Part shown: positions 34,227-43,040 of the stretch, in pieces
Position numbering within the stretch: position 1 is the stretch's first letter
Layout: each line of letters opens with the position of its first letter
NCBI GenBank assembly: GCA_947625775.1
Contig: CANQPM010000013.1
Location: forward strand, 46,144 to 110,143
Source: an uncultured Lachnospiraceae bacterium
GTDB lineage: Bacteria > Bacillota > Clostridia > Lachnospirales > Lachnospiraceae
DNA: 64,000 nt
Direction of reading: 5' to 3'
Position numbers and translations under genes: made by a program
Notes under the pieces: generated by a model
Database searches by the model: none
Told to the model about the DNA's origin: nothing
What the model saw: the letters and a program-made list of their open reading frames with translations, nothing else

Positions 34227-35619
34227 GATTTTTCTGTTTGTCTTTCTGCCGACTGTGTTGGTGGTATATTATGCGTTTCTCAGGAAGACGACTAAGGCTA
34301 AAAATATATTTCTGCTTTTGGCAAGCCTGTTTTTTTATGCGTGGGGCGAGCCTGTGTATGTGTACCTGATGATTGGCACGATTTTGTCAAACTGGCTCTT
34401 TGGAATACTTGTGGACAGGTTCCGCGATAACAAGGCGGCTGTCACGCTTATTTTTATACTGATGGTGGCGGCAAATATCGGCACGCTTGGGTGGTTTAAG
34501 TACAGTGGTTTTACTGTCCTGCAGATTAACCGTTTTGTGCATACGAATATACCTGTGCCTGTGGTGGCGCTGCCGATTGGCATTTCATTTTTTACGTTTC
34601 AGGCGATGTCGTATGTTATCGACGTGTACAGAGGGCGCGGTAAGGTGCAGTATAATCCTTTGAATGTGGGGCTTTATGTGTCGCTTTTTCCGCAGCTGAT
34701 AGCGGGACCTATTGTCAGATATGAGACTGTGGCTGAGCAGATAGAGCACAGGGAGGAAAATTTTAATGATTTTTCGGCGGGAGTTGTGCGTTTCTGCATA
34801 GGTCTTGGGAAAAAGGTGCTTGTGGCGAACAATATGGCGGTTATCGCGGACAACGCGTTTGGGCTTATTATAAACGGTGAGTTTCAGGCGTCTGCGGGTA
34901 TGGCGTGGCTTGGGGCGATTGCTTATACTTTGCAGATTTTCTTTGATTTTTCGGGTTATTCGGATATGGCGATTGGCTTGGGGCAGATGTTTGGATTTCA
35001 TTTTGAGGAGAATTTCAACTATCCGTATATGTCAAGGACTGTGTCGGAGTTTTGGCGCAGGTGGCACATTTCCATGCAGACCTGGTTCAGGGACTATGTG
35101 TATATTCCGCTTGGCGGCAACAGGGTTTCAAAGCCCAGGCTTGTGTTTAATCTTTTTGTGGTGTGGCTGCTTACGGGTATGTGGCATGGGGCTAACTGGA
35201 CTTTTATTGCCTGGGGGCTTATGTATTTTGTGATTTTGACGTTTGAGAGGTTTAGCGGGCTTGGAAAGAAAAATTACTGGTGGGGGCATATTTATACTAT
35301 GCTGCTGGTGATTATCGGCTGGGTTATTTTCAGGTCTACGGGCATGGGGAATGCGTTTCTTTATATCAAGGCGATGTTTGGAATTGGGGCAAAAGGGGTT
35401 GTGGACAAGGCTGTGTGGGCGTATATTGCGCAGAACTGGCTTTATTTTGTGTTAGCGATTGGAGGGTGTGCGCCGATTGTGCCTTGGATTGAGGAGAGGA
35501 TGAAAGGCAATAGGGTTTGGCAGGCGGTTTATGCTGTGGCGGTGGTTGTGTGTTTGGGGGTTAGTGTGTCGTTTATTTGTAATAATGCTTATAATCCGTT
35601 TATTTATTTTAACTTTTGA
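34210..35619 (+). CDS. MBOAT family O-acyltransferase (AlgI/DltB-like)
   Basis: This 469-residue polytopic protein moves acyl groups across the membrane for polysaccharide O-acetylation. MLFPSEIFLFVFLPTVLVVYY is the standard AlgI-like start. FTFQAMSYVIDVYRG, LFPQLIAGPIVRY, FFDFSGYSDMAIG and the catalytic region EFWRRWHISMQTWFRDYVYI followed by LLTGMWHGANWTFIAWG (with the conserved His) are all present. GAGGGGGA lies before ATG 34210, inside the dapF end. The next gene encodes its usual partner. Confidence 0.93.
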   Translation: MLFPSEIFLFVFLPTVLVVYYAFLRKTTKAKNIFLLLASLFFYAWGEPVYVYLMIGTILSNWLFGILVDRFRDNKAAVTLIFILMVAANIGTLGWFKYSGFTVLQINRFVHTNIPVPVVALPIGISFFTFQAMSYVIDVYRGRGKVQYNPLNVGLYVSLFPQLIAGPIVRYETVAEQIEHREENFNDFSAGVVRFCIGLGKKVLVANNMAVIADNAFGLIINGEFQASAGMAWLGAIAYTLQIFFDFSGYSDMAIGLGQMFGFHFEENFNYPYMSRTVSEFWRRWHISMQTWFRDYVYIPLGGNRVSKPRLVFNLFVVWLLTGMWHGANWTFIAWGLMYFVILTFERFSGLGKKNYWWGHIYTMLLVIIGWVIFRSTGMGNAFLYIKAMFGIGAKGVVDKAVWAYIAQNWLYFVLAIGGCAPIVPWIEERMKGNRVWQAVYAVAVVVCLGVSVSFICNNAYNPFIYFNF

Positions 35620-35661
35620 GGTTTTGAGGCGGGATAATGGACAGGAGAGGAGTAGACGCGT

Positions 35662-36819
35662 ATGGAAAAGAGAAATAAGCTGATAGCTGTGGTTTTTCTG
35701 GTTTTTATATTGATTGTTCCTGCGGTGACGGTGGCGCGTGATTTGGTGGCGCCTGCGGAGAGCGGATTGAGCGAGGCGGAGAAGCTGGTGCTTGAAAATA
35801 ATGGTTCTTTGCAGAAGGAAGATGGTGATGAAAGCGAAAGCGGCGGGGAGACGGCGGAAACTGGTGAGGAGCAGAATGAGGCGGCGCCAGTGGAGGAGGC
35901 TGTGGGTTTTGCAAAACTGCAGAGTGTTTTAAACAGCTTTACGGAGCGGCTTTTTGGGCGCACGCGGCTGATTGCCTTTAATACGGAGCTTACTTCATTG
36001 ATAACGGGCGGCACTTATATTGAGTCTACACAGGTGCTTCTTGGCAAGAATGATATGTTTTTTTACAAGACGGAGCTTGACGGGCATCCGATTTGGGATT
36101 ATATGGGGATAAACCATTTTACTGATGGGGAGATGGCGGCGATTGCGGATAATCTGGTGGCGACGCGGGATTATCTTGCGTCGAGGGGGATTGAGTTTTA
36201 TGCCATGTGCGTGCCGAACAAGGAGATTATCTATCCTGAGAATATGCCCGACACGATAGCGCGTGTGGATGAAGTTTCAAGGGGGGAGCAGCTTGCGGAG
36301 TATATCGCGGAGAATACGGATTTGATATTTGTATATCCGAAGGATGCCTTGCTTGAAGCCAAGAAAGACGCGCAGATTTATTACAAGACTGATACGCATT
36401 GCAATCAAAAAGGCTCGTTTGTGATGATGCAGGAGCTTTTCAGGGCAGCATACGGTACTCACGCTGTGCTTTCCTCTGTGAGTTTCAGGTGTGACAGCAC
36501 TGATTATCTTGGCGATTTGGCGACGCTTGCGGGGCTAGGCGATGATGACAAGTACAAGATTGATGATGTCTATGTATTTGAGAGGGATACGGCTGATCCG
36601 TCGCAGTACCATGACCAGACGCTTTTGTTTGTCGGCGATTCTTTTGGAGGTTTTTTGTCCGCTGTGTGCAAGGGTTACTATAAATACGATGAAGTATACT
36701 GGGAATATCCAGACAGCTTCAATATAGAATTATATGATAAGTACAAGCCAGATGTGGTGATATGGGAGAGGGCGGAGCGCTATTGCGAGAAATTTGGCGC
36801 TGACAATTTGAGAAAGTAA
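35662..36819 (+). CDS. AlgX/AlgJ-like SGNH acetyltransferase
   Basis: This 385-residue protein has an N-terminal signal anchor (LIAVVFLVFILIVPAVTVA), a variable acidic linker, and an extracellular SGNH-like domain. The motif YYKTDTHCNQKGSF carries the D-x-H pair and LLFVGDSFGGFL carries the catalytic Ser. In AlgX/AlgJ and related DHHW proteins this domain completes transfer of acetyl groups supplied by the MBOAT protein. The position 42 bp after the MBOAT gene supports a working pair. The polymer they modify is unknown. Confidence 0.88.
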   Translation: MEKRNKLIAVVFLVFILIVPAVTVARDLVAPAESGLSEAEKLVLENNGSLQKEDGDESESGGETAETGEEQNEAAPVEEAVGFAKLQSVLNSFTERLFGRTRLIAFNTELTSLITGGTYIESTQVLLGKNDMFFYKTELDGHPIWDYMGINHFTDGEMAAIADNLVATRDYLASRGIEFYAMCVPNKEIIYPENMPDTIARVDEVSRGEQLAEYIAENTDLIFVYPKDALLEAKKDAQIYYKTDTHCNQKGSFVMMQELFRAAYGTHAVLSSVSFRCDSTDYLGDLATLAGLGDDDKYKIDDVYVFERDTADPSQYHDQTLLFVGDSFGGFLSAVCKGYYKYDEVYWEYPDSFNIELYDKYKPDVVIWERAERYCEKFGADNLRK

Positions 36820-36968
36820 CGCGTTAAGAAACCATACACATCATACAGGATTTCATACAAACAGGAAGAAATATTTAGGTAAAAGGAAAAAGCATTATGG
36901 AATTTAGTTAAGGAAAAGTATTTAAAATATGGTGTTAATACTGGTTATTCTATATGTGAGGACTTAAA
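36820..36968. other. AT-rich non-coding gap
   Basis: The base composition drops sharply compared with the previous gene. Short broken frames are seen (for example an ATG at 36897 that stops after four codons), but no gene. Confidence 0.35.
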
Positions 36969-37322
36969 ATGTTAAAACTGCAACCATTAAGAATTCCGGC
37001 AGGGTGGGAAGTTGTACTTAACAAATTTTTAGAGATTGATGTTGAGGATTGTCCTATAGGAAATGAAAATTGGATGGATTTTACTGAAGACATAGCGTAT
37101 CTAAGGCGGAAAAATAAAAAATACAACGTTGGAATTGATTTGGGGTGGTATCCTGACACTGATCCTAATGGAGCGTTTCATGTTAAGGTTATAATTGATG
37201 AAAATTGGGAAAACCCGATTATGGATTATGTTACTAGAGACAGGAAAGAGGTTGTGAAGGTTATTGAGGATTTATTATTACGGTATTGCAGTGATTATAA
37301 CATTGCCATGGATGTTAAATGA
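36969..37322 (+). CDS. Hypothetical protein, possibly an immunity-type protein
   Basis: This 117-residue soluble protein is encoded by DNA more AT-rich than its surroundings. It contains GIDLGWYPDTDPNGAFHVKVI and a C-terminal helix KEVVKVIEDLLLRYCSDYNI. Its size, acidity and pattern recall polymorphic-toxin immunity proteins, but I do not recognise a specific family. A weak GAGG lies just upstream. No toxin gene is adjacent, so if the guess is right it is an orphan. A 33-codon frame overlaps its stop codon. Confidence 0.6.
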   Translation: MLKLQPLRIPAGWEVVLNKFLEIDVEDCPIGNENWMDFTEDIAYLRRKNKKYNVGIDLGWYPDTDPNGAFHVKVIIDENWENPIMDYVTRDRKEVVKVIEDLLLRYCSDYNIAMDVK

Positions 37323-37420
37323 ATTATGTATTTGGACATAAATATTGTATGATTGCGCCAAATTGTATTGAAGACCAGTGGTATAAATATATTAAAAATA
37401 TATTTGCCTGCGGTGTGTAA
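37319..37420 (+). CDS. Possible 33-residue coupled peptide or gene remnant
   Basis: A frame starting at ATG 37319 overlaps the previous stop by 4 bp (ATGA) and encodes a 33-residue Cys- and aromatic-rich peptide (starts MNYVFGHKYCMIAPN, ends IFACGV). The overlap is typical of coupled genes. It may be the last trace of a longer gene. No homology can be claimed. Confidence 0.25.
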   Translation: MNYVFGHKYCMIAPNCIEDQWYKYIKNIFACGV

Positions 37421-37481
37421 ATAATGCAGCCTTAAGTAACGGAAGCCGCCGCACGGTCATATAATATAAATTAAGGAATTT

Positions 37482-39005
37482 ATGCGTCGGGAAAAGCATA
37501 TGGATTTCATTAACAATGATTTTGCAAAGGAGGCATCCTGCATACCGCAGGTGACGCAGCGGGAGCCGTTTCTTACGGGAGAGGGCGTGATTTTGGCTGT
37601 ATTGGACAGCGGCATTGATTATTTCCTGCCGGAGTTTGCGGGAGCTGACGGCAGGACTCGGCTGCTTGGGATATGGGACCAGACAGCCGTGCCTAATCCG
37701 CAGGCGGGGCTTGTTCCGCCCGCAGGCTACAGGGAGGGCGTGCTTTATACAAGGGAAATGATAAACGAGGCGCTTGCGCTTGGACGTAAAGACGGACAGG
37801 CGAAGGCGCCTGTTTTGGATTTATCGGGGCATGGCACAGGCGTAGCGGGTGTGGCGGCAGGAACGCGTATCGGAGTAGCGCCAAAAACTGACATACTTGT
37901 CATAAAATTAGGCAACCCAGTACCTAATTCTTTCCCGCGCACCACGCAGCTTATGCGTGGCATTAATTACGCCGTAAAGCTTGGAGTAGAACTCAACCGC
38001 CCTGTAGTCATAAACATAAGCTTTGGAAACACATATGGCGACCATATGGGAAATTCGCTGCTTGAAAGGTTTATAGACAATGCCGCGGAGATTGGTAAAA
38101 CCGCCATTATAATAGGCAGCGGCAATGAAGGCGCTTCAAGGGGGCATGTATCGGGGACAGTGACTTCGCTGTCAAGGATAGAGCTTGCGATTTCGGAATA
38201 TGAGACTAATCTCAGCGTGCAGCTTTGGAAATTTTATCAGGACATTTACAATATGACAGTAGTGTCACCTTCAGGGGAGCGTGTGCTTTTGGAGCTTTCA
38301 AATCTGCGGGGAGCGCAGACGCTGCGGCGCACGCTTGGACAGACTGAGCTTTTATGCTATCTCGGCGAACCTGTGCCGTACAGCGAAAGCCAGGAAATAT
38401 ACATAGATATGTTGCCAGTCGGGAGCCAAAGCTACATAAATGCTGGGATATGGAGCTTTGAGCTTACGCCTGTTGACATAGTGACAGGAGAGTACCGTTT
38501 TTACCTGCCAAGCTATGCGGTAAGAAATGCGGGAACGGGTTTTTTTCTGCCCACTCCAGAAATGACAATCACTGTTCCGTCTACCTCACGGCGCGCAATC
38601 AGCGTAGGCGCTTATGACGCGATGCTTCAAAGCTATGCGGATTTTTCGGGGCGCGGGTATGTGTACCGTTATGATGCGGGGCGTATGGGAATGGTAGGAT
38701 ATTCGCCAGCCGTCGCCGAGGCAAAGCCTGATATTTCTGCGCCGGGGGTGAACATTGCCGTGCCAGTGCCAAACGGCGGCTATGAGCGCGTGTCGGGCAC
38801 ATCATTTGCCACGCCGATTGTCGCGGGGAGCGCGGCGCTTATGATGGAATGGGGCATAGTGAGGGGAAACGATGCATTTTTGTATGGACAGAAGCTGAAA
38901 GCGTACCTTAAAAAAGGCGCGAAACCTATAAGGGGAATTGCCGACAGACCTGACAGCCGCACGGGCTGGGGGGCGCTCTGCCTGCAGGACAGCCTGCCGC
39001 TGTGA
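37482..39005 (+). CDS. Subtilisin-like S8 serine peptidase (Csp-like)
   Basis: This 507-residue peptidase has an intact triad: Asp42 in AVLDSGIDY, His117 in LSGHGTGVAG and Ser441 in SGTSFATP. The oxyanion Asn is in GSGNEGASRGH. A 180-residue insert between the Asn and Ser regions (around residues 230-390) corresponds to the jelly-roll domain of Csp germination proteases. There is no export signal. Csp proteins in Clostridium activate the cortex hydrolase SleC in spores; whether this copy does so is inference. Two starts, ATG 37482 and ATG 37500, are possible; AAGGA favours the first. Confidence 0.88.
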   Translation: MRREKHMDFINNDFAKEASCIPQVTQREPFLTGEGVILAVLDSGIDYFLPEFAGADGRTRLLGIWDQTAVPNPQAGLVPPAGYREGVLYTREMINEALALGRKDGQAKAPVLDLSGHGTGVAGVAAGTRIGVAPKTDILVIKLGNPVPNSFPRTTQLMRGINYAVKLGVELNRPVVINISFGNTYGDHMGNSLLERFIDNAAEIGKTAIIIGSGNEGASRGHVSGTVTSLSRIELAISEYETNLSVQLWKFYQDIYNMTVVSPSGERVLLELSNLRGAQTLRRTLGQTELLCYLGEPVPYSESQEIYIDMLPVGSQSYINAGIWSFELTPVDIVTGEYRFYLPSYAVRNAGTGFFLPTPEMTITVPSTSRRAISVGAYDAMLQSYADFSGRGYVYRYDAGRMGMVGYSPAVAEAKPDISAPGVNIAVPVPNGGYERVSGTSFATPIVAGSAALMMEWGIVRGNDAFLYGQKLKAYLKKGAKPIRGIADRPDSRTGWGALCLQDSLPL

Positions 39006-39152
39006 TTTTCGGCGGCATTTCAGCTGATATAATTCAGAGAAAATGCGCCTGCGCTGAACTGATGTAATTTTGCTGATACAATTTTTACTAAATCTGTCAA
39101 TTACACTCTGGACTTTGGCAGGCGTATAGAGTAAAATGTAAAGGTAAAGGAG

Positions 39153-40268
39153 GTGCGTACTCTGGTTACTAGAAGATACGTAAGGACGCGTTCCCTGCAG
39201 AAAGAAATGGTAATAGACCAGTCTATTGTGGACAGGGCGGGCAGGATTTTGATTGCTAGAAATACCATAATGGACGAGTTTCATATAGATTCGCTAAAAA
39301 AGATGGGCATCCCAGGAGTGTACATAAGAGAGGGCGAGGACGATGACGCGCCCGCAGACGGCTCCCAGGAGCCTGTGGTGTCTGCTGCCGTACAAAAAGA
39401 GATAGACGAGCATATGGTAAACGACCGCTCCAAGGTCAAGCTTTCCGAGAGTGTAAAGGCGCGTGTCGCAGAAGGTATACAGTACCTATACAATGATACG
39501 GCTTCGGAAGGGTTTACGGACACTACGCGGAGTATTACCGATGATTTGATGAAGGCGATTTCCGACAATGACGCGATAGCCGTGGATATAAGCACGCTCA
39601 AAATAAGCGACGAGTACACATTTAAGCACAGTGTTGACGTGGCGACTATGGCTATGATAGTCGCTAAAAAGCATGGCTTAAATGAGAAGGAGGTTTACGA
39701 GATAGGAATATCGGGACTTCTGCATGATGTAGGCAAGTCAAAGATACCAAATGAAATACTCAACAAGGCGGGAAAGCTTACAGATGACGAGTTTGCAATG
39801 ATGAAGCAGCACTCGCTTTTTGGCTACAGCATTTTAAAGGACAAGAATGACCTTTCAAATCCTATCAAACTCGGGGTTCTGCAGCATCATGAAAAGATGA
39901 ACGGAAGGGGATATCCGATGAGCGTGGATTCATCAAAGATAAATCTGTTTGCGCGGATTATTTCCGTAGCCGATATTTATGACGCGCTTGTCACGGAGCG
40001 CCCGTACAAGAAGCCGTTCTCGCCAAGAGACGCGGTGGAGATGATTATGTCGATGACGGAGGAGCTTGACATAAATGTGATGAGGAGCTTTCTGGAGAGC
40101 GTAATCCTTTATCCCGTAGGCACTGACGTAGAGCTCAGCACGGGGGAAAAGGCGAGGGTGGTGGAAAACAATCCCAAATATGTACTCCGTCCTAAAGTGG
40201 TAGGTCTGTCGTCGGGTAAAAACTATGACCTTTCCGCAATTGAAAATGCAAGCATTGTTATCTTGTAG
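39153..40268 (+). CDS. HD-GYP domain protein (c-di-GMP phosphodiesterase type)
   Basis: This 371-residue cytoplasmic protein has an N-terminal helical region with a DUF3391-like look (residues 1-80) and a C-terminal HD-GYP domain. The metal site motif is LLHDVGKSKIP and the signature is LQHHEKMNGRGYP; ISVADIYDALVTERPYKKP follows. HD-GYP enzymes hydrolyse c-di-GMP, which often controls pili, so a link to the pilus operon is possible. The start is odd: GTG 39153 overlaps a strong AAGGAGG. Either an earlier AAGG is used or a non-standard codon 9 bases downstream is the true start. Confidence 0.9.
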   Translation: MRTLVTRRYVRTRSLQKEMVIDQSIVDRAGRILIARNTIMDEFHIDSLKKMGIPGVYIREGEDDDAPADGSQEPVVSAAVQKEIDEHMVNDRSKVKLSESVKARVAEGIQYLYNDTASEGFTDTTRSITDDLMKAISDNDAIAVDISTLKISDEYTFKHSVDVATMAMIVAKKHGLNEKEVYEIGISGLLHDVGKSKIPNEILNKAGKLTDDEFAMMKQHSLFGYSILKDKNDLSNPIKLGVLQHHEKMNGRGYPMSVDSSKINLFARIISVADIYDALVTERPYKKPFSPRDAVEMIMSMTEELDINVMRSFLESVILYPVGTDVELSTGEKARVVENNPKYVLRPKVVGLSSGKNYDLSAIENASIVIL

Positions 40269-40284
40269 CATATAATGATAGTAA

Positions 40285-40323
40285 TAAAAGGGGCTGACGG
40301 TATTAACCGACTGCCCCTTTTTG
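40285..40323. terminator. Bidirectional terminator between HD-GYP and hybrid kinase genes
   Basis: AAAAGGGGC and GCCCCTTTT form the base of a hairpin that also pairs CGGT with ACCG. It has A-runs and T-runs on both sides and lies between convergent genes. Confidence 0.85.
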
Positions 40324-40340
40324 CCTGCCGTACTGTAAAA

Positions 40341-43034
40341 TTAACTTCTTAATTTACGCCAGTCCGCGATAACCGCTTCGCAGCTATCGGGATCCATTTC
40401 CGCGACGGCATCGCACAGCCTGTTGTAAAGCCTTGTCTCCTCCTCATCATAGCTGTAGCCCTCAAGTTCCCTTGCGCATGCCTCCATTTCGTCAAGGCTG
40501 AGATTGTCGATTGCGTGGGCGATTTTTCTGAAGACATCTTCAAGCTTTTCATCTGTTATCCTGTTTCCGCTTTCGGCGGAGGTTTTTGAGCCGCTGAAAT
40601 ATGGCTGCAGCACGTCGTAATAGTGCGCGTACATTTCAAGGGCGTCGTCTGTTTTTTTGTTGATAGTGTCGAGGTCAAGCGCATTGCCCGCCGCTTCAAG
40701 CTCCGCGGCAAGCTCGGAGAGCTTTGTGGCGCCAATCTGGCGTGACGCGCTTTTTAATGCGTGCACTTCTACCGTGTAATTGCGCCAGTCCTTATTTTTC
40801 CTGCAGGACTGTATGAGCTTGAACTTTTTCGGGATAGCGTTAAAATAATCTTTTAAAATAGTCCAGTAAAGCGTTTCGCTGCCTGCGAGCTTTAGAGCCG
40901 CCTCGGTATCCAAATCCTTGATTCTGAGCGTGCTCTGCTGCGGCGCGGAAGGCTTTCGGTGAGATGCCTTGACGCTTTTTATTTTATCCTTGGGCAGCAG
41001 GCGCTTTAGCTTTGTAACCAGCACGCGGACTTCGATAGGCTTTGGCACAAAGTCATTCATGCCTGCCTTCAAAAACATTTCCTTTACGCCTGAAATGACA
41101 TTTGCCGTGAGCGCCACGATGGGCACGTCATCATATTCGTGGTGGGAATTTCTGATTATCCGCGTTGTCTCTATGCCGTCCATTTCGGGCATCATGTGAT
41201 CCATAAGTATCAGGTCGTATTTTTTGGCGCTTATCATTTTCAGCGCTTCCTCGCCGCTTGCGGCCGTGTCTACGCGCATGTTCAGCGGCTCGAGAAGCCC
41301 CTCCGCGACGGTGAGGTTAATCTGATTGTCGTCGACGATAAGTATGTCAGCGTCCTCCGCCGTGAAATCATAGTATTCGTCGGTGGACTGGTGTTCTTCA
41401 AGCTGTATTGCCTCGTGGTTGTAAATGGAGGCAATTGCCATCGACGAGAGCGGCTTGCTCGCCACAATAACATTCGGAATATCGTAATGGGCAAGCTGAT
41501 CGTAGTCCGTGACGACGACGGCGGTAACTTTCGGGTGCTCGCGTATGAAAAGCTGCAGCTCCATATCAAAGTTTTTGTAGTCTATAAAGAGATATGCCCC
41601 ATTGCTGATGCTTTCATTCTGTGAAAGGAATTTGACAATGTTCAAATTTTTCAAATCCATGTATTTAATGCCAAGCCGCGCCATATCAAGCCTCAGCTGC
41701 CTGTGCGCATATTCGTTTTTCAGATAGCCGCAGGTCGCAAGCAGGTTGCTGTCATTGAGCTTTATCGCGGGAGCGCTGTCAACCACCTTCTGCGGCAGCA
41801 CGAATGAAAATGAGGAGCCCTCGCCATATACGCTTTCAACCTTTATGTCGCCGTTCATAAGTGTAAGGAGCTGTTTGCAGATGGCGAGTCCAAGCCCTGT
41901 GCCCTCTATGCTGCGGTTGCGCTTGCTGTCCGCCTGCTGGAAGGACTGGAAAATTTTCACCATATCCTCCTTCTTGATGCCGATGCCTGTGTCCTTTACC
42001 GAGAATAATAAATCGCCTGTATTTTTCCCCGTGGGGCGGAAGTCAAATTTGAGATATACCTGCCCCTTGCTTGTAAACTTGGCGGCGTTGTTTGCAAGAT
42101 TGATGATTACCTGTTTTATCCTTATGCTGTCGCCGAAAAGCTGTTTGGGTATGGCGGGATTTACGTCAAGCACAAACTCTACGTTGTCCCTGTCAATGCG
42201 CGTGTTTATTATGCTGGAGATGTCGCGGATCAGTGAGACGGGATCGTAGTTTACCTCCAGTATGTCCATTTTGCCCGACTCGATTTTTGAAAAGTCGAGT
42301 ATGTCGTTTATGATAGTGAGGAGTGTTTTACCTGAATTTTTAATCTGGTTTATGTAGTTGCGCGCCGACGGTGACAAATCCTCGCGCAGCGCCATTTCCG
42401 CCATACCGATTACGGCGTTCATGGGTGTCCTAAGCTCATGGCTCATATTTGCGAGAAAGTCGGATTTCATGTTTGCCGCCTTCTCTATCTCGATATTTGC
42501 CTCTTTCATTATATACTTGTGGTAGGCGATGCTTGAAAGCGTGTCCGTGAGCGTGTACAAAAAGTATGAGGCGTTGTCGAGCGTGCTTTTGGGCACGATA
42601 TGGATAGCCATGGCTGACTGGAGGTAGTTTATCAAATCAAGGTCAAGGTCTGATGCCACCTGCATAAGCTTTGGAATGTCGGGGGGCGTGGTAAGCACCT
42701 GTCCGCCGACAAAGCAGCCGATCATTTTGTCGCCCGCCATGATGGGAGCGGCAAAATCGAGAAGCCCCGCGTGGCAGTAGTAGAAAACAGATGAGCCTAC
42801 CTTTAGGGCAAGCTCAGCGCCGTGCTTATCGCACTCCTGGCAGCGCTGTCCTCCGATGGGGGAGGGGCGCGTGTATTTGCTGCAGAAATCGCTGAAATTG
42901 GTGCCTTTCGTGACGGGAACGCCGTTTGCGTCTGTGATTATCGCCGCCATTCCTGTCATTTTGGCGAAGGCGTCCTGTATGCGCTGCAGCATTTCGACTT
43001 CAAAGAGGTCCGTTAGGGTGATTTCATTGTTCAT
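40341..43034 (-). CDS. PocR-domain hybrid sensor histidine kinase with receiver and HPt domains
   Basis: This 897-residue cytoplasmic kinase starts with a PocR sensor domain (residues 8-175) containing Cys51, Cys65, Cys68 and Cys87 (FCSKYT, RCQECDKHG, YYCHAG). The HisKA domain has His199 in NMSHELRTPMN. The ATPase domain has NLANNAAKF (N box), DTGIGI and GTGLGLAI. A degenerate receiver near 430-540 is followed by an intact one (ILIVDDNQINL, LMDHMMPEMDG) and a C-terminal HPt domain with HALKSASRQIG. PocR domains sense small molecules, in PocR itself 1,2-propanediol. It lacks membrane helices, so the ligand is internal. The gene for a response regulator lies directly upstream. Confidence 0.93.
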   Translation of the reverse strand: MNNEITLTDLFEVEMLQRIQDAFAKMTGMAAIITDANGVPVTKGTNFSDFCSKYTRPSPIGGQRCQECDKHGAELALKVGSSVFYYCHAGLLDFAAPIMAGDKMIGCFVGGQVLTTPPDIPKLMQVASDLDLDLINYLQSAMAIHIVPKSTLDNASYFLYTLTDTLSSIAYHKYIMKEANIEIEKAANMKSDFLANMSHELRTPMNAVIGMAEMALREDLSPSARNYINQIKNSGKTLLTIINDILDFSKIESGKMDILEVNYDPVSLIRDISSIINTRIDRDNVEFVLDVNPAIPKQLFGDSIRIKQVIINLANNAAKFTSKGQVYLKFDFRPTGKNTGDLLFSVKDTGIGIKKEDMVKIFQSFQQADSKRNRSIEGTGLGLAICKQLLTLMNGDIKVESVYGEGSSFSFVLPQKVVDSAPAIKLNDSNLLATCGYLKNEYAHRQLRLDMARLGIKYMDLKNLNIVKFLSQNESISNGAYLFIDYKNFDMELQLFIREHPKVTAVVVTDYDQLAHYDIPNVIVASKPLSSMAIASIYNHEAIQLEEHQSTDEYYDFTAEDADILIVDDNQINLTVAEGLLEPLNMRVDTAASGEEALKMISAKKYDLILMDHMMPEMDGIETTRIIRNSHHEYDDVPIVALTANVISGVKEMFLKAGMNDFVPKPIEVRVLVTKLKRLLPKDKIKSVKASHRKPSAPQQSTLRIKDLDTEAALKLAGSETLYWTILKDYFNAIPKKFKLIQSCRKNKDWRNYTVEVHALKSASRQIGATKLSELAAELEAAGNALDLDTINKKTDDALEMYAHYYDVLQPYFSGSKTSAESGNRITDEKLEDVFRKIAHAIDNLSLDEMEACARELEGYSYDEEETRLYNRLCDAVAEMDPDSCEAVIADWRKLRS

Positions 43035-43040
43035 ATTTAT

